In this document: piece after piece, positions 26,114 to 34,807 of the stretch | Position numbering within the stretch: position 1 is the first letter of the stretch | Layout of the letters: each line of letters begins with the position of its first letter | Source of the DNA: an uncultured Bellilinea sp. | GTDB taxonomy: Bacteria; Chloroflexota; Anaerolineae; Anaerolineales; Anaerolineaceae | NCBI GenBank assembly: GCA_938040735.1 | Contig: CALHYE010000010.1 | Coordinates: 78,806 to 129,973, forward strand | Reading direction: 5' to 3' | DNA length: 51,168 bases | Position numbers and translations under genes: made by a program | The notes under the pieces: model-generated | Seen by the model: the letters and a program-made list of their open reading frames with translations, nothing else | What the model was told of the DNA's origin: nothing | Databases searched by the model: none

Positions 26114-27729
26114 AAGTATGGGAGATGGTAAGAAAAACCCTCGGCTCATATTGGTTTTGGTACTTTTGCGGAATAACTTTTGCCCTGATTGGTTCACAAT
26201 TTCAAAACGGTCCGGGTTACATGGATTCGGCATACTATACAGTAGGAGGGCTACAACTTTTTGAGGGGCATGGTTTTGTAGAACCGTATATTTGGAATTA
26301 TTTTGCCAATCCGGAGGGACTTCCTGCCCCCGCATTTGTTTATTGGATGCCGCTGCCATCCCTGCTTACTTTTATAGGGATGTGGCTCGGCCGTTCCTCA
26401 GATTTTTTTTGGGCGAAATTGCCATTTCTCTTGCTGGCCGGTTTATTGCCGGTATTAACCGTCTATCTGGCAAGAATGATGTTGAGGAATCGTGCATACG
26501 CCTGGATAGCTGGCGGTCTGGCGGTTTTTCCGGGGGTTTATGTTGTTTACCTGACAATCCCTGAAACCTTTGTGCCGTACATGGTTGGGGGAGGGTTATT
26601 CATCATCGTTGCATTTTTTGCGGAGAATAAACTCATTGGGCGACTGGACAGTTTCAGAAGAATTTTCTTACTTGGCTTAATTAGCGGATGGATGCACTTA
26701 ACCAGAGCGGATGGTTTGGTTTGGTTAATTCTCGCCATTGGGGTTGTGATTTGGAGAACTCGACCATGGCAATCGGTTGAAAAATTTCGCGTAGCCATTA
26801 ACAGCGTTATTGTTTTATGGATTGGCTATTTGATTCTAATGGGAGGATGGTATTACCGTAATTGGATGATTTTTGGGGGGGTATTTCCGCCTGGAAACAG
26901 TAAAAGTCTCTGGCTGTCGAGTTACAATCAATTGTTTTCGTACCCAAATGATCATTTGAACTTTGCAAACTGGCTAGAATCGGGGTGGTCGGCGATATTT
27001 GAAGCAAGACTGGCCGCTTTGAGTTTGAATGTTCAAAACTTTCTTGTCGTTCAGGGATCGGTTGTCCTTCTACCGTTGATTTTAATTGGAACCTGGATCA
27101 GAAGAGAGTTACCGGCGGTAAAATTTGGAATCCTGATGTGGGTGTTGATATTAGTAATTATGACGATTATTTTTCCGTTTGCAGGTTCGCGAGGGGGGTT
27201 TTTACATTCAGGTGCAGCCGTCCAGATATTCTTTTGGAGTATAGCGGTGGTGGGTCTTGAACGAGTCATCCTGTGGATGAAAAAGATACGCGGTTGGGAA
27301 TTGTCTTCTGCGATGATGCTGTTTGGCTGGTTTTTAGTTTTCGTCAACCTGTTTATTGCAGGATGGTTTCTGAACGACAGAGTATTTGGAAGGAGCAACA
27401 TGATCATTTGGAACAAAAGTATCGAGCAGTATCAAAAAGTTGGAGAAAGGTTAGAAGACCTCAAGATTTCACCAGAAGCCATCGGAATGGTCAACAATCC
27501 ACCGGGTTTTTATTGGGCAACAAGAAGACCCAGCATTGTGATACCCGATGGGGATATCCGTTATGCGCTTGCAGCGGCAAAGAGATATGGGGCAACTTAC
27601 TTGTTGCTGGAAGCAAATCAGGAAAATTTATCGGACTTGTATTCGAACCCCCAAGATCTGAATGAGATTCAATACATCAATACTTATGACGGTATTCATT
27701 ACTTCGTGATTATTTCGGATAGTGAGTAG
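26110..27729 (+). CDS. GT-C-like membrane glycosyltransferase
   Basis: 539 residues with multiple membrane segments and a soluble C-terminal domain (about 430-539). Loop 1 reads GPGYMDSAYYTVGGLQLFEGHG, with Asp-Ser where PMT enzymes have Asp-Glu; an APAFVYWMPLPSLLTF segment follows, equivalent to the P-P-x-Y region. HLTRADGLVWL is a further family-like helix motif. It may be a divergent GT39 enzyme or a related transferase; activity is unproven because of the altered acidic pair. It is the last gene of the three-gene plus-strand unit (23385-27729). Confidence 0.75.
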   Translation: MKVWEMVRKTLGSYWFWYFCGITFALIGSQFQNGPGYMDSAYYTVGGLQLFEGHGFVEPYIWNYFANPEGLPAPAFVYWMPLPSLLTFIGMWLGRSSDFFWAKLPFLLLAGLLPVLTVYLARMMLRNRAYAWIAGGLAVFPGVYVVYLTIPETFVPYMVGGGLFIIVAFFAENKLIGRLDSFRRIFLLGLISGWMHLTRADGLVWLILAIGVVIWRTRPWQSVEKFRVAINSVIVLWIGYLILMGGWYYRNWMIFGGVFPPGNSKSLWLSSYNQLFSYPNDHLNFANWLESGWSAIFEARLAALSLNVQNFLVVQGSVVLLPLILIGTWIRRELPAVKFGILMWVLILVIMTIIFPFAGSRGGFLHSGAAVQIFFWSIAVVGLERVILWMKKIRGWELSSAMMLFGWFLVFVNLFIAGWFLNDRVFGRSNMIIWNKSIEQYQKVGERLEDLKISPEAIGMVNNPPGFYWATRRPSIVIPDGDIRYALAAAKRYGATYLLLEANQENLSDLYSNPQDLNEIQYINTYDGIHYFVIISDSE

Positions 27730-27828
27730 TTATTGATGAAAGATTCCCGATTTAAAAATTGATAACAGCCTTAGCAGGTTATGCTATACTTGGCATGATT
27801 TTCAAGTTGTTCAGAAAAGAGGGTCTCT

Positions 27829-28881
27829 ATGAGTGATCATTTGAACAGTGAAGATGTTCGAGTAAAATTTTACGAATTGTTACAAACAAAAAAGAAGACC
27901 TGTTTGGAAGGTCTTAAAGAAACCGATACGTTGATTTCTCAACTCAACTCAGAAATTAATAAGCTGAACGAGCTAAATCGGCAGAAAATCACCCAATTAA
28001 ACACCGTAAAAGCTAAAATTGACAGCCTGCCAAAGCAGGATATTGTTAGAACTTATGACGAAGCAATTGACTCACAAAGGAAAATGATTCAAAAAAGTGA
28101 GCAATTGAAGAAATTACAAGACGAAAAGAAAATTCTGGAAGACTTTTTAGGACTAATTGAAAAAACCGACCAGTTTTTGGAAGAGGGGTTGGGCGTTCTT
28201 GGAGAACACCGGGGGACTGCGCTGTTGGAAAAATTAATTGATGCCCAAGAGGCGGAACGGCAACGTCTTTCAAGGCAAATGCACGACGGGCCAGCTCAGG
28301 CGTTGTCGAATTTTGTGGTTCAAATGGAAATCGTCAGTCGTTTATTTGATATTGACCCGGCCCGCGCCAAACAGGAACTGGAGAACTTAAAAGCGGCTGC
28401 CTTGAGTACTTTTCAGAAAGTGCGTTTATTTATTACCGATCTCAGACCGATGATGCTGGATGATTTGGGCCTGTTTCCAACTCTTAAGCGTTACGTGGAA
28501 AATTTTCAAAACGAAAGCGGCGTCGAAATAAAACTCGATGTCAGAAGCGCCGAGATTAGGTTGGAATCTTATATTGAGGTTTTGATATTTCGTTCCTTAC
28601 AGGAAATTATAGGCAATGCCGCCCGACATAACGCTGATCTATCCCACAAATTAAGTATCGAAATCTCAATTATTACGGATTCACAATTAATCAAGGTGGA
28701 AGTGAAAGATAACGGAAGAGGCTTTGATCCTTCGAAAGCAATGACCGGCAAGGGGCTGGGTTTGAAGTTAATCAAAGAGCGAGTTGAGATGCTGGGCGGG
28801 TATTTCAACATTGATTCTCGCATCGGTAGTGGCACGGTTGTCGCATTTCAAATTCCTTATTCCCGACAAGAAACAACATAA
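27829..28881 (+). CDS. Cytosolic sensor histidine kinase (HisKA_3 / DegS-like)
   Basis: 350 residues with no membrane segment. Residues about 25-125 are a long charged coiled coil and the likely sensory or dimer part. The HisKA_3 dimerisation domain follows (AERQRLSRQMHDGPAQALS), with phosphorylatable His 152, then the LRPMMLDDLGL segment. The HATPase domain (about 250-345) has NAARHN, DNGRGFDP and GKGLGL. This class phosphorylates NarL/FixJ-type regulators, none of which lies nearby. The DegS-like layout suggests an intracellular signal. The downstream phosphofructokinase starts 35 bases later and may be co-transcribed. Confidence 0.92.
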   Translation: MSDHLNSEDVRVKFYELLQTKKKTCLEGLKETDTLISQLNSEINKLNELNRQKITQLNTVKAKIDSLPKQDIVRTYDEAIDSQRKMIQKSEQLKKLQDEKKILEDFLGLIEKTDQFLEEGLGVLGEHRGTALLEKLIDAQEAERQRLSRQMHDGPAQALSNFVVQMEIVSRLFDIDPARAKQELENLKAAALSTFQKVRLFITDLRPMMLDDLGLFPTLKRYVENFQNESGVEIKLDVRSAEIRLESYIEVLIFRSLQEIIGNAARHNADLSHKLSIEISIITDSQLIKVEVKDNGRGFDPSKAMTGKGLGLKLIKERVEMLGGYFNIDSRIGSGTVVAFQIPYSRQETT

Positions 28882-28915
28882 GACATCATAACCTTTATTT
28901 AATCTGGAGGTAAAC

Positions 28916-30085
28916 ATGACAAAAACTATCGGTATCCTAACCGGCGGAGGAGATGTGCCGGGATTAAACCCCTGTATTAAGGCGGTCGTGATGAATGCCT
29001 TAGAACATGGGTATCGCGTCATAGGTATTCGGCGGGGGTGGGCAGGTTTGTTGCATTACAATCAGAACGAGCCATCCACGCGCGATTATTATGTCCGGGA
29101 ATTGCACGAAGAGGATGTTCGTACCATTGACCGCACAGGGGGGACTTTTTTACACACCTCGAGGACAAATCCTCAACGAGTTTCGCCTAAAGATGCCCCG
29201 GATTTTCTCAAAAATTCCAATTACGGGAAAAAAGTGTCGGGGGAAGAAAAGATTGATTACACCGACTATGTTCTCGAAGTATTAGGAAATTTGGGTATCG
29301 ATGTGTTGGTACCAATTGGCGGAGATGATACCCTGTCTTTTGCCGTGAGACTGCACAAAGAGGGATTCCCAATAGTAGCCTGTCCGAAAACCATGGACAA
29401 TGATATTTTCGGTACGGATTACTGTATCGGTTTTTCGACAGCCGTAACTCGAAGTGTCGAGTTTATCACCAATATGCGCACATCTGTTGGTTCTCACGAA
29501 CGGATTGGAGTAGTTGAGTTATTTGGAAGAAATTCCGGCGAAACCAGCCTGATTACGGCTTATCTGGCGTATGTTGATCGGGCAATCATTTCCGAGGTGC
29601 CGTTCAACATGCAAAAATTGGCCGACTTTTTGATGTCCGACAAACGCCGCAACCCTTCAAACTATGCAATTATGACCATATCCGAAGGGGCGATCATGGA
29701 AGGGGGGGAAGTTGTCGAAAGTGGAGAGGCAGATCCCTTCGGTCACCGAAAATTGGGTGGAATTGGACAGATCGTATGTGAGGAGATCAAACGTCTAACC
29801 GGCCAGCATACCATGTATCAACAATTGGCGTACTTGATGCGATCCGGCGCCCCGGATTCTTTGGATCGAATGGTAGCGATGTCATTCGGTACAATGGCAG
29901 TGCAACTGATTCGGCGCAACGAAACCGGTAAAATGGTCGCTTTACATGGCGGAAAATACACTACAGTGCCGGTTGAAATGGTTTTGGCGGGTAGAAAACG
30001 GGTGGATGTGCCGGCATACTATGATATTGAGAATTACAAACCCAAGATCCGCGATTTCATGGGTGTTCCCATGTTCTTGAGCTGA
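28916..30085 (+). CDS. 6-phosphofructokinase, predicted pyrophosphate-dependent
   Basis: Phosphorylates fructose 6-phosphate in glycolysis, or runs in reverse if PPi-dependent. 389 residues. The phosphoryl-donor site reads [10 protein letters not shown], then GGDDT (135-139) and PKTMDND (157-163). In ATP enzymes the equivalent residues are Gly (GGDGS and PGTIDND in E. coli); Asp 138 and Lys 158 here are the known hallmark pair of PPi-dependent enzymes. Catalytic Asp 161 and 163 are present. CTGGAGGTAAAC gives a good ribosome site. A C-terminal part with [13 protein letters not shown] is normal for long PFKs of this clade. Annotation as ATP-dependent would be the main alternative. Confidence 0.93.
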   Translation: MTKTIGILTGGGDVPGLNPCIKAVVMNALEHGYRVIGIRRGWAGLLHYNQNEPSTRDYYVRELHEEDVRTIDRTGGTFLHTSRTNPQRVSPKDAPDFLKNSNYGKKVSGEEKIDYTDYVLEVLGNLGIDVLVPIGGDDTLSFAVRLHKEGFPIVACPKTMDNDIFGTDYCIGFSTAVTRSVEFITNMRTSVGSHERIGVVELFGRNSGETSLITAYLAYVDRAIISEVPFNMQKLADFLMSDKRRNPSNYAIMTISEGAIMEGGEVVESGEADPFGHRKLGGIGQIVCEEIKRLTGQHTMYQQLAYLMRSGAPDSLDRMVAMSFGTMAVQLIRRNETGKMVALHGGKYTTVPVEMVLAGRKRVDVPAYYDIENYKPKIRDFMGVPMFLS

Positions 30086-30093
30086 GTTTTTTC

Positions 30094-30597
30094 ATGCCCA
30101 AAAAAGATCAGGGCGTCAGCAACAATCGGTTTCGGATTATCCCGCGGACTTTGATCTTTGTCACGCGGGGAAACCGGTTGTTGCTGATTAGGGGGCATCC
30201 CCAAAAAAGAATATGGGCAAACTTATACAACGGCATTGGGGGTCATATTGAACGAGGAGAGGATGTACTCTCTGCAGCCCGGCGTGAACTCAAAGAAGAA
30301 GCCGGCCTGGAGGTTACCGACCTCTGGTTATGCGGCATTGTGATGATTGATGCTGGTGAAGAAACTGGAATTGGTTTATTTGTTTTTCGCGGGGAAACCG
30401 ATCAGGAATCTGTGGACAATTCGATTGAAGGAACGCTGGAATGGATTCCCTTTGAGCGCTTGCAGGAATTTCCCCTTGTAGAAGATTTGCCGGTTTTATT
30501 ACAAAAAGCGCTCAACGCTAAAAGAAATGATGAGATTTTCTTTGCGCGATACTGGTATGATGAGAATGACCAACTCAGAATTGCTTTTTCGAGTTAA
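30094..30597 (+). CDS. Nudix hydrolase
   Basis: 167 residues. The Nudix box GGHIERGEDVLSAARRELKEEAGL matches G-x5-E-x7-REUxEExGU, so it is expected to hydrolyse a nucleoside diphosphate linked to another moiety with Mg2+. The PRTLIFVTRGNRLLLIRG start resembles MutT/8-oxo-dGTPase-type family members, but the substrate cannot be read from sequence. It lies 8 bases after the phosphofructokinase gene without a strong ribosome site, suggesting read-through translation. The stop is only 3 bases from the convergent rsmD stop. Confidence 0.9.
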   Translation: MPKKDQGVSNNRFRIIPRTLIFVTRGNRLLLIRGHPQKRIWANLYNGIGGHIERGEDVLSAARRELKEEAGLEVTDLWLCGIVMIDAGEETGIGLFVFRGETDQESVDNSIEGTLEWIPFERLQEFPLVEDLPVLLQKALNAKRNDEIFFARYWYDENDQLRIAFSS

Positions 30598-30600
30598 GGG

Positions 30601-31164
30601 TTATTTTTGCTTTTTTTCAAAAAACAAAAGCAGCGTACTGCCATAACGACGTTTTTCAAATTCGGTCAGGCATTCAAGGTTTATCGGATCGTATTCGACG
30701 GGATCAATTTGAACAATTACCCAGCCATCATCCGCCAGCCAGTCGATATTCTGATCCAGCTTGAGCAAAATTTCCTTCCAAAGGTTTTTATATTGCGGCG
30801 GGGCAATGAAGATATAATCAAACGGACGATCCGGCTCGGCGGTTAACAAGATAAAAGCATCCTGCTGGGTGATTTTGGCGTTTTCTTTCAATCGGGTGTG
30901 TTCTAAATTGGCGCGAATGGCCGCGATTGCTAAACGATGAATATCATTAAGGTGAACAAAGGATGCTCCTCTGCTCAGCGCTTCAATTCCAACGCTGCCA
31001 GTGCCGGCAAATAAATCCAGTAGGGATGCGTCTTCAATATCCGACCCAATGATATTGAACAAAGCTTCTTTTACGCGATCCGTGATAGGGCGGGTAATGT
31101 TGCCGGGCACACCCTGTAAGCGCATGCCTTTGGCTTTACCGGATATGATACGAGGGTTGCTCAT
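30601..31164 (-). CDS. rsmD: RsmD-like 16S rRNA guanine-N2 methyltransferase
   Basis: 187 residues, RsmD length. The family start MSNPRIISGKAKG, RPITDRVKEALFNI and the SAM loop DLFAGTGSVGIEALSRG (50-66) are clear, supporting methylation of G966 in 16S rRNA. The catalytic motif IV, normally DPPF/DPPY, is APPQY at 121-125, so the acidic residue is replaced by Ala. The enzyme may still act through the Pro-Pro backbone and Gln, or may have changed activity. Its start shares one base with the stop of the UroD-like gene. Confidence 0.85.
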   Translation of the reverse strand: MSNPRIISGKAKGMRLQGVPGNITRPITDRVKEALFNIIGSDIEDASLLDLFAGTGSVGIEALSRGASFVHLNDIHRLAIAAIRANLEHTRLKENAKITQQDAFILLTAEPDRPFDYIFIAPPQYKNLWKEILLKLDQNIDWLADDGWVIVQIDPVEYDPINLECLTEFEKRRYGSTLLLFFEKKQK

Positions 31165-32156
31165 TATATAGGGGTCTCTACTGCGCGACGGGCAGCAAGA
31201 ATGTTGCCGTAAGGGGCTGTAATAGGAATTACGCAGCCTGTACCCAAGATGAAACGTTTTCCGGCGGTTTGGTCAATGGCATTTCGCGATTCTTGATATA
31301 CCGTTTCAGGTGTTCCTAGAACCATGGTCTCCCATTGTTTTAAACCCCCGCAGACAACTCCCTTAATTTGTTTTTGGGCTTCACTCAATGAGGGAGAAGT
31401 TTGTTGATCGTGCCAATTCATTACCTGAACCGGATAATCGCAGATCTGATCAAACAGGATATGGTCCCCGTGTATGTGTCCCACATTCAACCAGAATGAT
31501 CTGGCTGCTTCAAGAATTTGTAGATCGTAAAATCGTCCGAATGTCTGAAATTCTGCGATGGAAAGAGCGCTGTATTGAGCGTGTTGAACAGCGTAAAAAA
31601 TTCCATCAATGCCGGTCTTCTTGAGTTCTTCTATAAAACTCAAAGTGGATTGGGTGATGATTTCCAGCCCGCCTTTCAATGCTTCCGGACAGGCTCGCAT
31701 GTGGTAAAGTAAGTTTTCTTTTCCAACCAAATTTTTAGCCTGAGAGAGAGGACTAAAAATAGTCTGGATTACGGGGGTTGTCTTTGAAAATTCTTTCACA
31801 ATTAGATTGAGACATTCCAACATTTGTCCCAAACCGCCTTTGCGGGGGTTTAGAACTTCTAATTTTTCCCAATCTGAAAAGTCTCTAATGACCGGTTCCT
31901 CATAATCGCGAGTGCCTTCCGGGTTGCCTCGCCAAAAGTCTTTCACTCCCCAATCTTTGATACAGTAAGATGATGCCGGCGTGACTTTGATAAAATCAAA
32001 GTCAAAGGTTCTCTGGAAATTAGCTACCGCTGCTGCCAGACCATCTGGGGATTGGTCATCTACCGGAAAGTGCCGCCATAAGGCAACCGGTGGGCGATCT
32101 GCAATTTCTCCAGCAAGACAAATTTCCATCCTCTCGCGGTGAGATAATTCACTCAT
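31164..32156 (-). CDS. Uroporphyrinogen decarboxylase-like (UroD superfamily) protein
   Basis: 330 residues with the UroD (beta/alpha)8 fold pattern: ELSHRERMEICLAGEIADRPPVALWRHF at the start, FDFDFIKVTP, VIQTIFSPLSQAKNL, and HIHGDHILFDQICDYPVQVMNWHD near the C-terminal metal region. The RQAGRYLPEYR signature of true HemE is absent, so it is more likely a corrinoid or other methyltransferase-like member than a heme enzyme. Related proteins occur in many Anaerolineae. It is between the BchI-like gene (22 bases) and rsmD (1-base overlap), in the same operon. Confidence 0.75.
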   Translation of the reverse strand: MSELSHRERMEICLAGEIADRPPVALWRHFPVDDQSPDGLAAAVANFQRTFDFDFIKVTPASSYCIKDWGVKDFWRGNPEGTRDYEEPVIRDFSDWEKLEVLNPRKGGLGQMLECLNLIVKEFSKTTPVIQTIFSPLSQAKNLVGKENLLYHMRACPEALKGGLEIITQSTLSFIEELKKTGIDGIFYAVQHAQYSALSIAEFQTFGRFYDLQILEAARSFWLNVGHIHGDHILFDQICDYPVQVMNWHDQQTSPSLSEAQKQIKGVVCGGLKQWETMVLGTPETVYQESRNAIDQTAGKRFILGTGCVIPITAPYGNILAARRAVETPI

Positions 32157-32178
32157 TTGAACCTTCCTTCAACTCACT

Positions 32179-33351
32179 TTATTTCAATACTTCATCAATC
32201 TTATTTTGAATTTCTTGTTCTTCTTCTTTTCTTCCCAAAAAATATTCGGTCATAAATCGGGAGCGGCGTAATCGAAGCGCCATTGGGGCAACCTGACGCA
32301 GGTCTTCCAGTGTCACGACGGTGCGATTATCGGCGGCTGCATAGGCGCGGGCTGCTTCAAAAAAGGTGATTTCAGCGCGGAGGGAGTCGATATGCATCCT
32401 CTGAATGAGTTGAATGCCTTGTTGGGCAACATCTTCCGGCAATACCACATTCGGCAGGATGTGTTTGGCATGGGCAATTTCTTCTGCGGCAAAATTTGAT
32501 TCGGTTTGGTAGAGGGCAATCATTTTGCGTGGATTTTGGCGGTAAAGGTGAGCGCGGTGGTAGGCTTCCAGCCTTTCTTGCGGTTCATCCAAACCTTTGA
32601 CAATGACCCGCAGGCCAAAGCGATCCATAATTTGCGGACGCAAATTGCCTTCCTCCGGATTCATGGAACCAATCAGCGTGAATCTTGCCCGGTAGGTCGC
32701 GGTCAGGGGGCCGCGTCTGACCGTGTAATTACCGCTTGCAGAGGCGTCCAGAATGGCGTCAATAATTTCGTCAGGAAGCAGATTTACCTCATCAACATAG
32801 AGGATATTCAAATCCGCATGAGCAAGAATGCCGCGTTTTAATCGCAACCGGTCATGAACTACAGCTCGTTCATCAATGCCGCCAATTACATCTTCGAGTT
32901 TGGCATTGAGTGGTAGTTCTACCAGTTTCACCCGATCTTTATAGGTTAGGGGCTTTCCTTCAGCAAATTTTTTGGCACAATCAGGGCAGACTCCATCCAT
33001 GCCAAAAGTTTCAATATCTTCCGGCAGGCAGCCATAAAAACAAGCGCTTCGTTCTACGGGTGGGAGCAAGTCAATTAAGGAGCGCACAGCGGTTGTTTTT
33101 CCGGTTCCGCGCGGTCCAATGAGGAGAACTCCGCCAACTTCCGGATTGATTAGCGCCAGGCATAGGGCGATCTTCATTTCCTTTTGACCAACCAAAGCCA
33201 GAAAAGGAAAGGGCAATACTTCGGCGTAGCCAGCGTCTTCCTGAGGGATTTGATCTTTTATACTCCTCCCGGAGACCAGATCAATTAATTCCCGCAGAGA
33301 CCGAATATGAGATGAGGTAAAGGAAGAATCGTCAGGCGGCGTTTCGTTCAT
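32179..33351 (-). CDS. Magnesium-chelatase subunit I-like AAA+ ATPase
   Basis: 390 residues matching BchI/ChlI length. The Walker A is GPRGTGKT (79-86), the Walker B YVDEVNLL, and FTLIGSMNPEEGNLRPQIMDRFGL is the sensor region typical of BchI. A Cys-rich insert with Cys 104, 108, 122 and 125 could bind zinc, as in many BchI proteins. In photosynthetic bacteria this ATPase drives Mg insertion with BchD and BchH, but neither is present here, so it may serve a cobalt or other metal chelatase or act as a MoxR-like chaperone (inference). It starts 10 bases after gtrA. Confidence 0.85.
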   Translation of the reverse strand: MNETPPDDSSFTSSHIRSLRELIDLVSGRSIKDQIPQEDAGYAEVLPFPFLALVGQKEMKIALCLALINPEVGGVLLIGPRGTGKTTAVRSLIDLLPPVERSACFYGCLPEDIETFGMDGVCPDCAKKFAEGKPLTYKDRVKLVELPLNAKLEDVIGGIDERAVVHDRLRLKRGILAHADLNILYVDEVNLLPDEIIDAILDASASGNYTVRRGPLTATYRARFTLIGSMNPEEGNLRPQIMDRFGLRVIVKGLDEPQERLEAYHRAHLYRQNPRKMIALYQTESNFAAEEIAHAKHILPNVVLPEDVAQQGIQLIQRMHIDSLRAEITFFEAARAYAAADNRTVVTLEDLRQVAPMALRLRRSRFMTEYFLGRKEEEQEIQNKIDEVLK

Positions 33352-33361
33352 CTCGGTTTAT

Positions 33362-33826
33362 TTACGTGTTGACATCGTTGTAAGTCCAATAGCGATTGGC
33401 GATGAAGTTCCAGATCATTACGGTTCCGATAACGATTGCCAGGGCAGCATTATGAGCGATGACAATTGGAGTTACAGCGCCTTTGGGAAACCAACCTGAG
33501 AAAGCGCGAATCAATAACCCCTCCAGCCATAGGAAAATAGGCGTACGAATGGCTAACCCAATGACACTGACCACAACAAATTGAACCCACTGTCGCATAA
33601 GGGGTTTGCTGCGCGAATCGGGATACGTCCACAGACGGTTCCAGGTGAAATTGCTAAAAACGGCAAGGGTAAAGGAAATTGCCTGAGCAAACACCGCATT
33701 TTCCCGAAAATAGGGTACGAAATGGGTGAGAAAGTTAAAAACACTAAAGTCAATAACTGCTCCGACTGCTCCAACAATCGCAAAACGGATAAAGCGGGTT
33801 CGTTCACGAGTGTTTGTCAATATCAT
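33362..33826 (-). CDS. GtrA-family membrane protein
   Basis: 154 residues from ATG 33826, chosen because it overlaps the UXS stop as ATGA; a longer reading to 33901 would intrude on the upstream gene. Four hydrophobic helices are visible, with the GtrA signatures [34 protein letters not shown] and [10 protein letters not shown]. GtrA proteins help flip polyprenyl-linked sugars or are partners of polyprenyl-sugar synthases. Its neighbour, the UDP-glucuronate decarboxylase-like gene, fits a sugar-export context. Confidence 0.88.
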   Translation of the reverse strand: MILTNTRERTRFIRFAIVGAVGAVIDFSVFNFLTHFVPYFRENAVFAQAISFTLAVFSNFTWNRLWTYPDSRSKPLMRQWVQFVVVSVIGLAIRTPIFLWLEGLLIRAFSGWFPKGAVTPIVIAHNAALAIVIGTVMIWNFIANRYWTYNDVNT

Positions 33827-34782
33827 TCCAATCCCATTTTCTTTTTGAAATACGGTATGGTCTTTGTGATGCCTTCTTCTAATGAGATCGTTGGCTCCCA
33901 TTTCAAAATTTCCTTTGCGCGGGTGATATCTGGACGGCGTCGTTGAGGATCATCGCCTAACCGTAAATGTTCTTTCATGATGATGCCGGCTTTGTTGCCG
34001 ACCAAGCGGTTGATGGTCTCAGCAAACTCTAAGATTGTGATCTCGGCGGGATTGCCAATGTTGACCGGTAAATGTTCATCGGACAGCAATAAGCGATAAA
34101 TCCCTTCAATCAGGTCATCTACATAACAAAAACTACGGGTTTGTGAACCGTCTCCATAAACTGTGAGCGGTTCACCACGCAAAGCCTGCTGGATGAAGTT
34201 GGGTACAACCCGGCCGTCGTCCAAACGCATTCTCGGCCCGTAGGTATTGAAGATGCGCACGATCCTTGTATCAATTCCATGATAGCGGTGATAAGCCATT
34301 GTCAGCGCTTCGGCGAAACGCTTGGCTTCATCGTAGACCGATCGGATGCCAATCGGATCCACATGTCCCCAGTAGGTTTCTTTTTGGGGATGTTCTAATG
34401 GATCACCGTAAATTTCGCTAGTGGACGCGAGCAGATAGCGGGCATTTTGAGCGCGGGCAACCCCAAGGGTGTTGTGAGTGCCCAAAGCGCCAGCCTTCAT
34501 GGTTTGAATGGGTAAGTTGGTATATCCATAAGGGGAAGATGGATTTGGACTGGCTGGCGATGCAAAATGTAAAACTGCATCAATTTTGCCCGGCACGAAG
34601 ATAAAATTGGCCACATCGTGACGGATGAACTCAAATCGTGGGTTGTTGGCAAGATGAGCAAGATTCTCCGGACTGCCCGTGATGAAATTGTCCATACCAA
34701 CGACTGAATGGCCTTCATTCAACAAGCGTTCGCAAAGATGTGAACCTAAAAATCCTGCAGCGCCAGTTACTAAAATTCTCAT
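33823..34782 (-). CDS. UDP-glucuronate decarboxylase-like short-chain dehydrogenase (UXS)
   Basis: 319 residues from ATG 34782, where the family start [17 protein letters not shown] begins; the longer reading to 34821 overlaps the lipoprotein gene. The Rossmann GAAGFLGS binds NAD. The active-site YDEAK is followed by [18 protein letters not shown], and [14 protein letters not shown] is the UXS nucleotide-sugar segment. It would convert UDP-glucuronate to UDP-xylose, a precursor for surface glycans. An AAAGG precedes the start. A dTDP-glucose dehydratase or other epimerase is less likely given these motifs. Confidence 0.88.
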   Translation of the reverse strand: MRILVTGAAGFLGSHLCERLLNEGHSVVGMDNFITGSPENLAHLANNPRFEFIRHDVANFIFVPGKIDAVLHFASPASPNPSSPYGYTNLPIQTMKAGALGTHNTLGVARAQNARYLLASTSEIYGDPLEHPQKETYWGHVDPIGIRSVYDEAKRFAEALTMAYHRYHGIDTRIVRIFNTYGPRMRLDDGRVVPNFIQQALRGEPLTVYGDGSQTRSFCYVDDLIEGIYRLLLSDEHLPVNIGNPAEITILEFAETINRLVGNKAGIIMKEHLRLGDDPQRRRPDITRAKEILKWEPTISLEEGITKTIPYFKKKMGLE

Positions 34783-34807
34783 GAGATATAAGCCTTTCTG
34801 AATTAGA

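Noticed and set aside
26036-26359. 107-codon open frame on the minus strand across the GT genes
   Set aside because: It lies inside two well-supported genes on the other strand and has no family features; a shadow frame.
10536-28881. Response regulator at 10536 and histidine kinase at 27829 as a cognate pair
   Set aside because: The regulator is OmpR-type whereas the kinase has a HisKA_3 domain that pairs with NarL-type regulators, and they are 16 kb apart.
31164-32156. UroD-like gene as true heme biosynthesis hemE
   Set aside because: The RQAGRYLPEYR-type start of HemE is missing, and the sequence resembles the broader UroD/methyltransferase group.
32179-33351. BchI-like gene as evidence of photosynthesis
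   Set aside because: No BchD, BchH or other pigment genes are in the window, and BchI-like ATPases occur in non-photosynthetic bacteria.
33827-33901. Extended N-terminus of GtrA
   Set aside because: It would lie in the UXS coding region; ATG 33826 overlaps its stop as ATGA and fits the family length.
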